NCBI GenBank assembly: GCA_963576565.1
Contig: OY755038.1
Span: 10,617,756-10,681,755, forward strand
DNA from: Aspidapion aeneum
Lineage: Eukaryota > Arthropoda > Insecta > Coleoptera > Brentidae
DNA: 64,000 nt
Reading direction: 5' to 3'
In this document: positions 54,764-64,000 of the stretch, one piece after another
Layout of the letters: each line of letters opens with the position of its first letter
Numbering within the stretch: the first letter of the stretch is position 1
Notes under the pieces: generated by a model
What the model saw: the letters and a program-made list of their open reading frames with translations, nothing else
The model's database searches: none
Told to the model about the DNA's origin: nothing
Position numbers and translations under genes: made by a program

Positions 54764-56392
54764 ATGCCTAGGCGATTAAAGAATATTTTAGAAAAGAACA
54801 AAACAAAACTAGGATTAGGAGCAGAAAATAAGAAAGAAAACGTTAAAACTGAAATTGAAAACTATCTAGCAAGTTTGAAGAAACCGTCTTTAAATTTAAA
54901 TTTTGAGCAAATAAGTAGTTTGCAAAGTAGTTTAAGAAATTTAAGTGGTCAGTCGACATCGAGACTAGACACTCAACAGCAATTAGAAAGTATAGAAGAA
55001 AGTTTAGAAGAAAATACTGAAAATAATTTAGAAAATAGATTTTTAGAAAATTTTGATTCTTTAAATTTTGCAAATTTAAACACTAGTTTTAACAGTAGTT
55101 TAAGTAGCGTTAGTAGTAACCAATTAGATAACACTTTACAAAACGAAGAACTTTCTAACACAATGGAAAATCTTAAATTTTACACGTCATTGTTGCCCAC
55201 ATTTGATGGCAGTCAATCCCATTTAGAAAGTTTTTTGATTTCTGTACAAGAATTTTATGAACTTTATTTTGGTAATTCTATTGAGCAACAAAAATTGGTC
55301 CTGTCTGCCATAAAATCGAAACTGGTAGGCAAAGCTCAAAATTTTCTATTAGAAAGGCCAGATTTAAATACTTTTGAAAAAATTAAGTTAGCTTTAAGAC
55401 AAAAATTTGGTGATCCAATTAATCACGAAATTTTGATGCAAGAACTTCAGTACATTAAAATTGACGCAAACGAAGACGTTTTGCAGTTTATCGATAGACT
55501 TAAGGCCTTTTGCCAAAGAATTTTTGGAAAAATTCAATGTGAAGTAGCAGATAACGCACAAAAGTTACTGCTTATATCTCAAGTAGAAAAAGTATCTGTT
55601 TTAATTTTGACCGCAAACTCCCCAGACTCTTTAAAAACGCTTCTTATGCTTAAAACTCCTGCAACTTTAGACGAAGCCTACAAGGACGTCATGAGTAATA
55701 ACATAGTAGAAGCGCAAGTCAATTTTACAAGTAATAACTCGAACTTGCACAAAGGAAATAATTCATTTTTAAAACCCAACAATAACTTTAGACAAAACCA
55801 AAATTTTAATCGCAACCCCCAAACTAATCAAATAAGACCAAAACCACCCCAACAACGTTTTAACCCGTTTATGCAACCTTTTTCGAACCCTCAGTTTACC
55901 AGACAATTTAATTTTAATCCACCTTTTAACTCTCAATTTAGACAACCTAACTTTAATTTTAATCAACCTAGACCTTTTCAAAATCAACCTCAAAATTTTC
56001 AAAATTTTGGAAGACCAACTAACGCCTTCGCCCCACAAAATAAACCCATTTTAGACAAGCCAACCCCTATGTCGACATCAACAATTGGTCCGTCAAGGCA
56101 ACACTATCAAAGACCCCCAGGAATTTTTAAACCCTCAGGATTTTTGACAAATGTAGAAACATACCCAGAACAAACTTACGAACAAAACTACGAACAAACC
56201 TACGAACAAACCTGTGAAAATCAAACTTACAATAATTATAGTGAAGAAAACCCTGACTATTTTTACGATCCTCATTTTTATAACGAAGAACCCACTAGCC
56301 AACAAGAAAACTGCTCTTACGAACATAATTTACAAACAAACGCCGCAAGCGAAAATTTTCAGGAAACAGCCTTGGATCCCCCGTCGACTTAA
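54764..56392 (+). CDS. gag: Gag polyprotein, errantivirus-like
   Basis: 542 codons from the first in-frame ATG (54764) to TAA. The frame is open four codons further up, but only from a TTG. Residues about 1-125 are charged and helical. About 130-330 is the capsid-like region, opening LLPTFDGSQSHLESFL, with IKSKLVGKAQNFL and LRQKFGDPINHEILMQEL. From about 335 to 460 it is Asn/Gln/Pro/Phe-rich, with a short tandem run of TYEQ near 480. There is no CCHC knuckle, as usual in errantivirus Gag. Gag makes the particle and binds the RNA. It is intact, so this copy may still supply or package Gag. Ends 34 bases after a slippery heptamer. Confidence 0.9.
   Translation: MPRRLKNILEKNKTKLGLGAENKKENVKTEIENYLASLKKPSLNLNFEQISSLQSSLRNLSGQSTSRLDTQQQLESIEESLEENTENNLENRFLENFDSLNFANLNTSFNSSLSSVSSNQLDNTLQNEELSNTMENLKFYTSLLPTFDGSQSHLESFLISVQEFYELYFGNSIEQQKLVLSAIKSKLVGKAQNFLLERPDLNTFEKIKLALRQKFGDPINHEILMQELQYIKIDANEDVLQFIDRLKAFCQRIFGKIQCEVADNAQKLLLISQVEKVSVLILTANSPDSLKTLLMLKTPATLDEAYKDVMSNNIVEAQVNFTSNNSNLHKGNNSFLKPNNNFRQNQNFNRNPQTNQIRPKPPQQRFNPFMQPFSNPQFTRQFNFNPPFNSQFRQPNFNFNQPRPFQNQPQNFQNFGRPTNAFAPQNKPILDKPTPMSTSTIGPSRQHYQRPPGIFKPSGFLTNVETYPEQTYEQNYEQTYEQTCENQTYNNYSEENPDYFYDPHFYNEEPTSQQENCSYEHNLQTNAASENFQETALDPPST
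56353..56359 (+). promoter_or_regulatory. -1 ribosomal frameshift site
   Basis: AAATTTT, in the gag frame A AAT TTT, a canonical X XXY YYZ heptamer, 34 bases before the gag stop. Pol is read in the -1 frame, which is open from 56284. No strong downstream stem was identified. Confidence 0.75.
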
Positions 56393-58104
56393 ATAACGTT
56401 GCCCGACAAATCGAACTACCATATTTTTATTTACCAAAAACGCAAATAACAATTCTTATCGATTCAGGAGCCTCAGACTCTATAATCTCCCCAAAAATAG
56501 CCAAAATGTACCCCAATAATCTATTTTTTGAACCCTTTGAAGTAACCAGCTGCAGAAACACATATAAAGAAAATAATAATTTAAAAATAAATTTATTACA
56601 AGAACTAGGAATAAACGAAAATATTAAAATGCGTGTTGTAAACTGGCATAAAGACTTTGACGCATTAATAGGCTTAAGAGACCTTGAAAAGTTAAAGGGT
56701 ATGCTTGATTTAAAAAATAGTATATTAACTTTAAATAAAAATGTAAAAATTCCTCTTTCTATTGCTTATAATAACCCTGTTAAGCAGCCAATCCAAAATT
56801 ATCAAGTAAACTACCAAAAAGATATTGAACTCACACCCTCTTTTAGCTTCAAAGAACAATACATTCCTAACTGTCCAGTAACAGTTAAAGAATTTTGTAA
56901 AATCCCCTATCCAAGTCCAAACGTTAACATTAACTTTCACCAACAAATAAAAGTAATCCCACAAGAAAGATTTAAGAAACAACCTATTCAATATTTTCAC
57001 CCTGAAACACAATTAAAATCAGACTACATCATAACACCGGAAGGTACTGAACCAAATTTAATAAAAATCGACTGCATTCAACGGTACTTAATTCCAGAAA
57101 CTCAAAAAGATACAAATTACGAAAAAGAAAATGTAAATGTCGTTGCTAACGCCCTCTTGAAGATAAATTTTAACATACATGAAATAAATAAAGCCAATGC
57201 ACCCACCGTGCGTAACTCTGTTACCAACTTAACCGATTTTAATCTCACGGAACACGTAATTAACGAGCAATACAAAGAACCCCAAGCTAATGTAACCGTA
57301 CTCAATGAAAAATTAAAACCGCCAAAAATGAATTTAGAGTATTTTGTGCCCCTCCAAAATGACGCCCGAGACAACGCCTCTGACGTCACTATTCACTCAA
57401 ATAATGAGACACAAAGAAAACATTTATCTACATCCGAACTGCCCCTTAATTATACAACCAATCGATTGGTTATTAATTATGGACAACAATATAAACATTT
57501 TTTCTCTAAACCATTTAATAGAAATCATAATTTTGTGACAATAAATGAAAAACAACAAGAGCACATTCTTAAAATTCTAAAAGAGATAGTGAAACCTGAC
57601 TCTCTATTTACTATTTACATTCCAAACAATGAACTTAAACTAGAATTTCAGAAAGTAGTTAACTCTATTTTTTACCCATGTGCAAAACTCATATTTTCGA
57701 CTAAATACCTAATTGACGTGATAAACGCAGAAAAACAAAAAGAATTAATATTAAAATACTATGGACCTAATCATAAAAACAAAACAGAGATCTTCAATGA
57801 AATAAAACAAAAATATTACTGGCCCAAACTAAGAGAATCGATTACCATCTTCATAAACAACTTTAAAATATGTCTTCAAAACTCATATAAAAAGCATTCT
57901 TATAAAATTGCTTATAAAAGACCCCTTTTAGATGAAAAACCATTTAAAACATTTGTATCATTTAGACATCTTTCAATTTATAAACTGTCAATTTTGAACT
58001 TAAATAGATTTGTTTCAAAATACACAAAAAATTTTATAACGATTTTTGAAAACCACTTTTCTTATAAGAACACAAAAAAAAATAAACAAAAGATAATAAA
58101 ATAA
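56360..58104 (+). pseudogene. pol: Pol remnant: protease and start of integrase, no RT/RNase H
   Basis: Open for about 580 codons in the -1 frame relative to gag. The first ATG is at 56506. Starts with an aspartic protease (LIDSGASDSII near 56458, then ALIGLRDLEKLKGMLDLKNSIL). About 115 residues of unrecognised filler follow, then NVVANALLKI, which resembles the end of the RNase H/tether region. Next come the integrase zinc-binding area (KYYWPKLRE; His and Cys partly lost) and the beginning of the core (KPFKTF), where the first catalytic Asp is not preserved. The reverse transcriptase, YxDD and RNase H, roughly 400 residues, are absent without breaking the frame: a clean in-frame loss. Confidence 0.85.
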
Positions 58105-58354
58105 ACAATAAAATAAAATTAAAAAAAAAAGATAACAAAATTGATAACAACCTTTTAAAATATTTATGTCAAATATTCTGCAACGAACAACTTTCTCTAG
58201 ACTACACATTTTGAATATTTAAGAAATTTAAAAATTTAAACATCTTGAAGAAACTTCTCAAAATATTATGACGTCAGCCATACTAATATATACTTAATCA
58301 GAGAGTACACTCTATTACCGATCATTTTTAATTTTCAATTTTATACAGCCTTAT
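58105..58354 (+). pseudogene. Decayed integrase core
   Basis: Pieces in shifted frames with stops. FCNEQLSLDYTF resembles the second catalytic-Asp region, and ILIYT followed by a stop resembles the conserved C-terminal core helix. The stretch around the catalytic Glu is missing. Integrase cannot be made from this copy. Confidence 0.7.
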
Positions 58355-58762
58355 GTGAACGAACCAAACATAAATAACGACCTCACTCTTTTTGAACAAT
58401 ATAATGAACAACGAAAGAAAGAACTAATACCTTTTCACGATCAAGTTTTCAAAAAAGCATATCAAAAACAGTTACACACCACACAAAAACAAAATAAAAA
58501 CACCGAAGAGCCCCCTCAAATTCAAAAAGATCAAACTATCTTTAGAAAAAACACCCTTCGAAATAAAATGAACCCCCAATTTATCCCTACCAAAGTAACT
58601 AACGTCAATAAAAATGTTATAACTGGTATCTCAAAAACTAAACCAATTAACACACATGTCAGAAAAATAAAAAGACTCAGGAAAAAACCTAAATCATTCC
58701 AGGTTCCTGATCCTGTCCCTCCTGACATTGACGAACCTCAACCAGGCCCTTCAGGTCAATAG
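58355..58762 (+). pseudogene. Pol C-terminal tail
   Basis: 135 codons in a frame different from the upstream pol. Rich in Lys, Gln and Pro. KNTLRNKMNPQFIPTKV followed by HVRKIKRLRKK fits the basic C-terminal extension of errantivirus integrase. Ends 35 bp inside the env frame, the usual pol/env overlap. Only reachable through the broken core, hence non-functional. Confidence 0.7.
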
Positions 58763-60080
58763 ATTGGACAATAATGGATTCTACACCGAAGAAATCTCTC
58801 CTTCTTTAGTTGTAAGCCATTATCATACTATGTACATACCTTTTAATATGACAAAAATTAAAACGTCTCTAAGCCAACTTTTTACTACTAATTCCCTATT
58901 TTTATCCCCTTTAGTCAATCAAGTTAATAATACTTTATTAAAAATACAATTTCAATTCCTTGAATCATGCTTAAACGATACGTACAATACTTATGAAAAA
59001 CTAAATTCTTTAGAAAACAATGAACTTAGAAAGAAACGTGGTTTATTCAACCTACTGGGAAGCGGTATTAAATTTGTCACAGGAAACCTAGATAATACCG
59101 ACCTAGACACAATAACGCAGAACTTACAAATACTGAAACAAAATCAAATTAACACGATGCACAAGATAAATGACCTTAGTTCATTTGCCGGGAATATTAT
59201 AAACAAATTCCAGGAAAATGTAAACATTATAAATAAAAACGCAAAATGCATTCGCTTCGAAATTTTAAAATTGAATAATGAAATCACGTTATTACTCAGT
59301 ATGCAAAACCAAATTTTACAAATCTCAAAACTAAACAAATTTTTGGAAAAAATGCTGAGAATGATATCTTTTGCGCATCTGCAAACTTTAGATTTAGAAA
59401 TTTTGAATGTCAATGAAATTAGGGAAATTTGGCAATATTTGACAGCTCATTATCCAAAAAATTCTCTATGGCCACTAAAACACCTGTCAGAATTAACTCT
59501 TATATGTAAAACTGGCCTTATTCTGTTAAAAGATATGTCAATCATTGTAGTGAAAATACCAATCTTTGAAAAATATTCTTGTAGTCTTAAGATAGTTTAT
59601 CCAATACCTAATAATGAATCAAAAATATTAATTAGCCCCAGTAAATACTATTGTAACAATTTATGGTATCAGCAATGCTCTGAAATTAACTCAAATTGGA
59701 TTTGTTTCAACCCCATTGCACATAGTTGCCTTTTACCAAAAAATTGCCCTTTCGCCACAGTAAAAAATAATTTTCAAATTCACACTTTAACTTATAAAAG
59801 TGGTCTACTTTTCTGTACAAAAAACTCCGAAACAATTTACGAAAATTGCTTCCAGTTTCAGAAAACCACACTTCAAAACTGTTATCTTATTAACAGCCAG
59901 TGTGACATAATAATTAATCAAAATAAATATTCATTATCAATAAATAACATTTCTGTTTCATTGCCAGATATAATAAAGCTTCCTGAAACAAACTTGTCTA
60001 TCAATGCAGATAAGACATTTAGAAAACCCGCAAAAAATGCAGGAAGACCTTTTGGATCCTTTAGTCCTACAGGAACTTAA
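58728..60080 (+). pseudogene. env: Envelope protein, errantivirus F-type, truncated by frameshift
   Basis: Open for 450 codons, with no ATG near the start (it opens at a TTG; first ATG at 58830). This agrees with expression from a spliced RNA. It has the furin-type site RKKR (59028-59039), followed by GLFNLLGSGIKFVTGNLDN, the fusion-peptide region shared with baculovirus F proteins. A long helical part and a Cys-rich C-terminal half follow. Family role: membrane fusion. The frame ends at 60080 without a membrane anchor. The anchor lies one frame over (60004-60270). A clear signal peptide is not seen. As encoded here the protein would not be membrane-held. Confidence 0.8.
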
Positions 60081-60270
60081 TTTTGAAAGCCAAAATTACA
60101 TTATCTTAACTTTATGTTTGGCAGTAATCTTGATATTTATTTTTATTTTCTATTTTTGGCGAAAACAAAAAACCTCAAAGACAAAAAATATTCCCTTAAG
60201 GGTTCTCCAAAAACTCATCAACGAGGACGTTGACGAAACTAAGGGTGGAGGAGTAATATCCCTGGAATAA
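60004..60270 (+). pseudogene. Envelope membrane anchor and tail, out of frame
   Basis: In the frame from 60004, about 22 hydrophobic residues (YIILTLCLAVILIFIFIFYF) are followed by a basic cytoplasmic tail (WRKQKTSKTK) and stop 18 bp inside the 3' LTR. Position and pattern are those of an env C-terminus. The shift relative to 58728-60080 must lie between about 59990 and 60080. Confidence 0.75.
60241..60251 (+). promoter_or_regulatory. Polypurine tract
   Basis: AAGGGTGGAGG directly before the 3' LTR, the plus-strand primer site. Confidence 0.85.
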
Positions 60271-60468
60271 TAACATCTCATCTTGTTTGTAATAACAAAT
60301 ATATTGCTGACGCCGTACATTGAAGTTTATATATGCACCCAAATGGTCTAATTAGGTATCATTATACTTTTACAAGTTGTATTGGTCATTTTAGTTATAA
60401 GTATTTTTTGTAGTCTTTTCAAATAAAAAGTTTTTTAAAAGCTACGTCACCGGACTTCGTATTTAATT
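60252..60468 (+). repeat. 3' LTR
   Basis: 217 bp, identical by eye to 54153-54369, with AATAAA at about 60422. Followed by the CGCG target duplication. Confidence 0.95.
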
Positions 60469-60472
60469 CGCG

Positions 60473-61340
60473 AAAGGGAAAAAGTGAAGCGGCTCGAGCA
60501 CGAAGTAGGTATATAGTCTATTATATACTCACACATTTATTTTTATTTCAAGGCCACATATCTATGTACTTTTTGGGTCGATTGAGCCACGACAAGAGAT
60601 CGGACAACAAAGCACAGTCAAAGAGCGAGCATTTACCAGAAAATTTTAAATTTAATATAATTCCGCAGCTAGCGCTGTCTAGGTAAACTAAAAGATCCGT
60701 AAGCCGGGACCGTGCCTCTGCTGCCATAGGCTATCTTACTCTATGGTCCGATGGCAAGTTGGAACATTTTGAGATATGGAAACCTGAATCCTTCAAATAA
60801 TTCGTTAGAGTTAAAGAAGCAAGAACATTAAGGCAGACATGGCTTTCGGTAGATTGAAAATGACAGTTCAAAAAAAGGTTTTTTAGGGAAAGGTGTTGGA
60901 ATTCGAATAGAACTGAAAACAGCATCGATTCTGTATTTGTCAATGATACCATGTTGTGCTAAAGAGCAAAATGGTGTTTGGTTTAATTTTAAATCAAATC
61001 GCATTAACAACTTCCTTTTTCCCGGTAAAACTGGAATCAAACAATTTTAAAAATTTAAAGTTAATTTTGAAAAATTTTGTGAATGATTCTGGATACTATG
61101 TTTAATCAGGTTTGGTTGGTTTCCGTTAAATTAAAGTCACAAAAATAGTCAAAATCACTTCCTGTCTAGTCAGATTGTTTTTTACCTACAAGAAAATTGA
61201 GAAGTCTGGCAACGCTGCTTAAACTGGGAAATTTGTGGGATCAAAATTTAAAGTCGTAATATTAAAAACCTTTTTTTTTTTAGTTGGTACAAGTTCCTTC
61301 TAACAAATTTTATTTTTCCGACATTTTTTTAAGCAAGGTA
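60473..61340. other. Stretch without a recognised gene
   Basis: About 870 bp. It continues the sequence left of the errantivirus insertion, joined at CGCG. Short minus frames at 60731-61040 are not recognised. Confidence 0.35.
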
Positions 61341-61560
61341 ACCTTAGTTTAGCTTGCAAGCTAAGAGTCTTCGTATGCGTGTTATTTGTTTGTGTTTAAG
61401 TGTTTTTCGTGTAAAAAGTGTGACTGTCTTTTTTAAAACTGATTTTGACATAATGTAGTGTGAAAATGTGAGTGACTGTTTCTGAAGAAGGTCTTTGGAC
61501 CGAAACGTCAATAAATGTGAATCCATAGTTACTAGTTTTATTAGAACCACATCCCCAAGA
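61341..61560 (+). mobile_element. Penelope-like element tail (inferred)
   Basis: AT-rich tail with a hammerhead-type motif (61482-61509) near its end. Penelope-like elements carry such minimal ribozymes in their terminal repeats. No GIY-YIG or RT coding part is present, so the assignment rests on the motif. Confidence 0.4.
61482..61509 (+). ncRNA. Hammerhead-ribozyme-like motif
   Basis: CTGAAGA (61482-61488), stem II GGTC/GACC with loop TTTG (490-501), GAAACGTC (61502-61509). All core positions of CUGANGA...GAAA are present and stem II pairs fully. Stem III would be the palindromic ACGU only, so it would have to act as a dimer. This is the layout reported for Penelope-type elements in animals. 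Confidence 0.6.
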
Positions 61561-61611
61561 AACCAACAAAACAAAAAATATAAAATATAGGGTTCAAGAA
61601 AAAAGAAAAGT

Positions 61612-61613
<2 letters not shown>

Positions 61614-61660
<47 letters not shown>
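61614..61660 (+). repeat. (TA)n microsatellite
   Basis: About 22 TA units without interruption. Confidence 0.95.
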
Positions 61661-61661
<1 letters not shown>

Positions 61662-62059
61662 ATCCAAACACCGGTCCATTCTAGGCATCGTGTGGTTGGA
61701 CATCGTAATTTTTTTGGCCAGGCACTGGAATTGAACTGTAAATAAATTTTGACCCAGTGCGACAAAGTATGACCTCTTGTTTGTAGAAAGAGCCATAATT
61801 TGTCGAAGCACTCTTAAATCAGAAAAGAGCGCAGAATTGCAGTTTATGTGTGACAATAACTCAGGAAAATACGGCGCCAAAACGGTAAACTTCAGAAACA
61901 AGCACCACATTTGTGTAAAGTGTAGCTGTTTTCTCGTTCCTCTAATCTATCCTTTGCCCCTTACGGTTAGAAGGAACAATCATGGCCAAAAGCAAAATTA
62001 AAATAAATAATAAAACACCGGAACTTTGACCGCCATTTTTTCACAAATTTTAAGTACAA
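61661..62059. other. Stretch without a recognised gene
   Basis: About 400 bp, nothing recognised. Confidence 0.35.
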
Positions 62060-62164
62060 GCAGTTATTCCTAGAGGTCGTTCGTCGTCGACGTCACAGCG
62101 AATGCTGAAATTCTTTTTGATGGTCACGTCACGCCACAGCTGATTGTTAAAATTTCCGGAAAAA

Positions 62165-62800
62165 TTGAGTCATGGAAAAAAACCGGTTTTTTTCCGGAAA
62201 AAAACTAAAAAAAAACGGAAAAATTGAAATTGTTTGAAAACTAAGTGTAGAGTACTCTGATAAGGAAGTTAATCCATATAAGCCTCATAAAAATTTATAA
62301 TTTTTATTTAAATCATTATTAAGTAATTTTAATAAAAATTTTGATGAAAAACATTGTGGATTTAATTCAAGATGAAGAAGAGAGTATTGTGGAGGCAGAT
62401 TCAGATGTCGATGCTTACTCAGACTCAGAAGCCAAGACTCAGGATCGGACTCGGAGGAAGATCTTCCTCTTAGTTTTTTTGCCAAATAAGTTTTTGTTCT
62501 TTGAAATGATAATTTAGTTTAATTTTTAATATTTTTTTACATTTATTTTGTTTAAAAACTTAAAACTAACGTTATTTTAATATTATATGAAAATAAATGT
62601 TATTTGATTTTGACTATTGACCCCACAAGAATGTATAATTTGGTTAATTTACGTTTATTTGAGCTATTTCTGCTTCTATAAATATAATTTGAGGTTTCTC
62701 AATTTTAAATTTTTTTTCCAGTTTTTCCAAGGTATGTGAAAAAAACGGTAAAAACCGAGGTTTTTTTCCAATTTTTCCGGTTTTTTCCCCAAGCGTTAAA
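62165..62800 (+). mobile_element. Block with ACCGG/CCGG inverted ends and acidic frame end
   Basis: Edges GGAAAAAAACCGGTTTTTTT and, inversely, CGGTTTTTTCCCC suggest an inverted-repeat element. In one frame 62420-62489 ends DSGSDSEEDLPLSFFAK then stop, which looks like the acidic C-terminus of a transposase, but no longer coding part is seen. Confidence 0.35.
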
Positions 62801-63013
62801 TCACTCTTACTTAGATGTGTTTATAAAGATTACAACACCAAAAGTTGATTTTTTTGAAGTGTAATTTTATTTAAAAAAATTAACACTGGTATTTTTGGAT
62901 TCTAAATAAAGTTTATTGTAAGAAATCATTAAAACATCGAAGAAGTTTTACCAAATAAACAAATAAACAAATGTCATGACAAACACAGATAACTAAGTAT
63001 CTTGAAGATTTTA

Positions 63014-63777
63014 ACAAGACGCTAGCCCTACCAAGTCCACTTTGAATCCTTGACTTCGCATGCGCAGATCTACCAATATTATTTACCTCATATATTAGAA
63101 TAGATGAATACAGGGTGATTTTTACTTGAATGATTCTAACCACATGAAAATAGAAAGTTTCAAAAACCTAACCTTACGAAACCTAATTAAATCTAACCGA
63201 ACCGAACCAAAGCAAACTGAACCAATAACTTTTTTCAAAAAAAAAACTTTCCTGACTTCTTACCCGGGATCCTAGAGGATGTGAATCCGAACCGCACCAA
63301 ACTGAACCAATAATTTAAAAAAAAAAAAACTCCTGACTTCTTACCCGGGATTCTAAAGGATGTGAATCCGAACCGAATCAAACCGAACCGAATCGAACCT
63401 AACTAAACCGAACCAAACCTAACCTAACCAAACACAACAACACTGCTAATTAGGATTAGTTGGGTATGGTTAGGTTTGGATAGGTTCGGTTCGGTACGGT
63501 CCGGTTCGGATTTACATCCTCTAGGATCCCGGGTAGGAAGTCAGGGAAGTTTTTTTTTTTTAAATTATTGGTTTAGTTTGCTTTGGTTCGATTCGGGTAG
63601 ATTTGATTAGGTATCGTTAGGTTAGGTTTTTGAAATTTTCTATTTTCATGTGGTTAGAATCATTCAAGTGAAAATCACCCTGTTCATCTATTCTAATACA
63701 TGAGGTAAATAATATTGGTAGATCTGCGCATGCGAAGTCAAGGATTCAAAGTGGACTTGGTAGGGTTAGCGTCTTGT
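63014..63777. mobile_element. 764-bp foldback element with pentamer centre
   Basis: The ends ACAAGACGCTAGCCCTACC and the inverse ACAAGACGCTAACCCTACC start arms of about 370 bp that pair almost throughout. AAGATTTTA is duplicated outside (63005-63013 and 63778-63786), 9 bp. The inner parts of both arms are AACCT/AACCG pentamers with a GGGATCCTAGAGGATGTG-type block occurring in both arms. No gene. It is inserted in the hAT-like element at 62060-63980. Confidence 0.9.
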
Positions 63778-64000
63778 AAGATTTTAACCTTCCAATCATC
63801 TTTCATGCTTACAAAAGTTTAGTGGAATATCGGTATATTGTCTGAGAATATTTTACTGAAATTTCGCGAAAATCTGTAGTGCCATTTTGAAAATATCACA
63901 AGGAAACGTCTATTCGCCCATAAGACCCAATGTAAAATTCGGTTCGTGGCCTGTATTTTTTTTTGTTGTCCTTGGCCTTGTAGAAGCCACCACCCATACG

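Larger units (their letters stand above)
54149..60472 (+). mobile_element. Errantivirus-like LTR retroelement, complete ends, defective pol
   Basis: 6.3 kb: direct CGCG on both sides (54149-54152 and 60469-60472), two identical 217-bp LTRs, PBS, gag, pol remnants, env and polypurine tract, in the order of insect errantiviruses (gypsy/17.6-like Ty3 elements with env). LTRs begin AGT and end AATT, as in that group. Identical LTRs mean the insertion is recent. Pol lacks reverse transcriptase and RNase H, integrase is broken and env is frameshifted, so it cannot have copied itself. It must have been mobilised by proteins of a related intact element. Confidence 0.9.
62060..63980 (+). mobile_element. 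Diverged long member of the 612-bp hAT-like family, interrupted
   Basis: The left part shares TTTTTGATGGTCACGT and CACAGCTGATTGT with the 612-bp copies. The right part (63778-63980) shares AAGATTTTAACCTT, GAATATT..ACTGAAATTT, AGACCCAATGTAAAATTC and the terminal GGCCTTG. Between them are the extra segment also found at 40125-40370, an insertion-like block at about 62165-62800, and the foldback at 63014-63777. The left terminus is not clear. Confidence 0.6.

Noticed and set aside
54843..55161. Minus-strand frames inside gag, and others at 55769-56326, 56731-57389 and 59144-59413
   Set aside because: Shadows of the gag, pol and env frames, with compositions explained by the opposite strand.

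Overview
The window looks like AT-rich, gene-poor DNA from an arthropod, most likely an insect. The evidence is an errantivirus-type element with an env gene, Tc1, mariner and pogo/Tigger relics, RTE-type and other non-LTR retrotransposon pieces, hAT elements with 8-bp target duplications, a tRNA-derived SINE, a THAP-domain fragment and AACCT/AACCG pentamer stretches. No host gene with supportable exons was found. Nearly every long reading frame that can be recognised belongs to a mobile element. The species cannot be told from the sequence alone.

Layout. 1-8.5 kb: two copies of a hairpin-ended, (GTCT)n-containing Helitron/HINE-like repeat. One copy is split by a 1.1-kb inverted-repeat transposon with a 2-bp target duplication. 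Several copies of a 612-bp hAT-like MITE follow. 9-16.5 kb: nested inverted-repeat elements, including a 1.4-kb foldback inside a 2-kb element with a 9-bp duplication, a palindrome carrying a hammerhead-like motif, and a second copy of the 2-bp-duplication transposon. 17-19 kb: an intact single-exon tyrosine recombinase (400 aa, all catalytic residues present) between clusters of short palindromes built on one half-site word, GTGCGGAAAAGT. 20-36 kb: Tc1, mariner, THAP, non-LTR and RTE relics, two oppositely oriented solo-LTR-like repeats with 4-bp duplications, a long-inverted-repeat element with GGCGCC-rich ends, and a pogo/Tigger element. 36.6-40.5 kb: one hAT element nested in another, then a hAT-ended element holding a SINE. 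41-54 kb: tandem and foldback arrays, including a 3.6-kb giant foldback. 54.15-60.47 kb: a complete-length errantivirus-like insertion. 60.5-64 kb: Penelope-type tail with a hammerhead motif, (TA)n, and a 764-bp foldback inside a diverged hAT element.

The errantivirus-like element has two identical 217-bp LTRs, a 4-bp CGCG target duplication, PBS, polypurine tract and a long gag. Its pol has lost reverse transcriptase and RNase H, its integrase core is broken, and its env is frameshifted before the membrane anchor. It therefore appears to have moved recently using enzymes supplied by another copy.

The two strongest leads for something little described are the tyrosine-recombinase element with its arrays of half-sites, and the group of foldback families (TSD about 9 bp) whose ends carry GC-rich or tandem sub-repeats.
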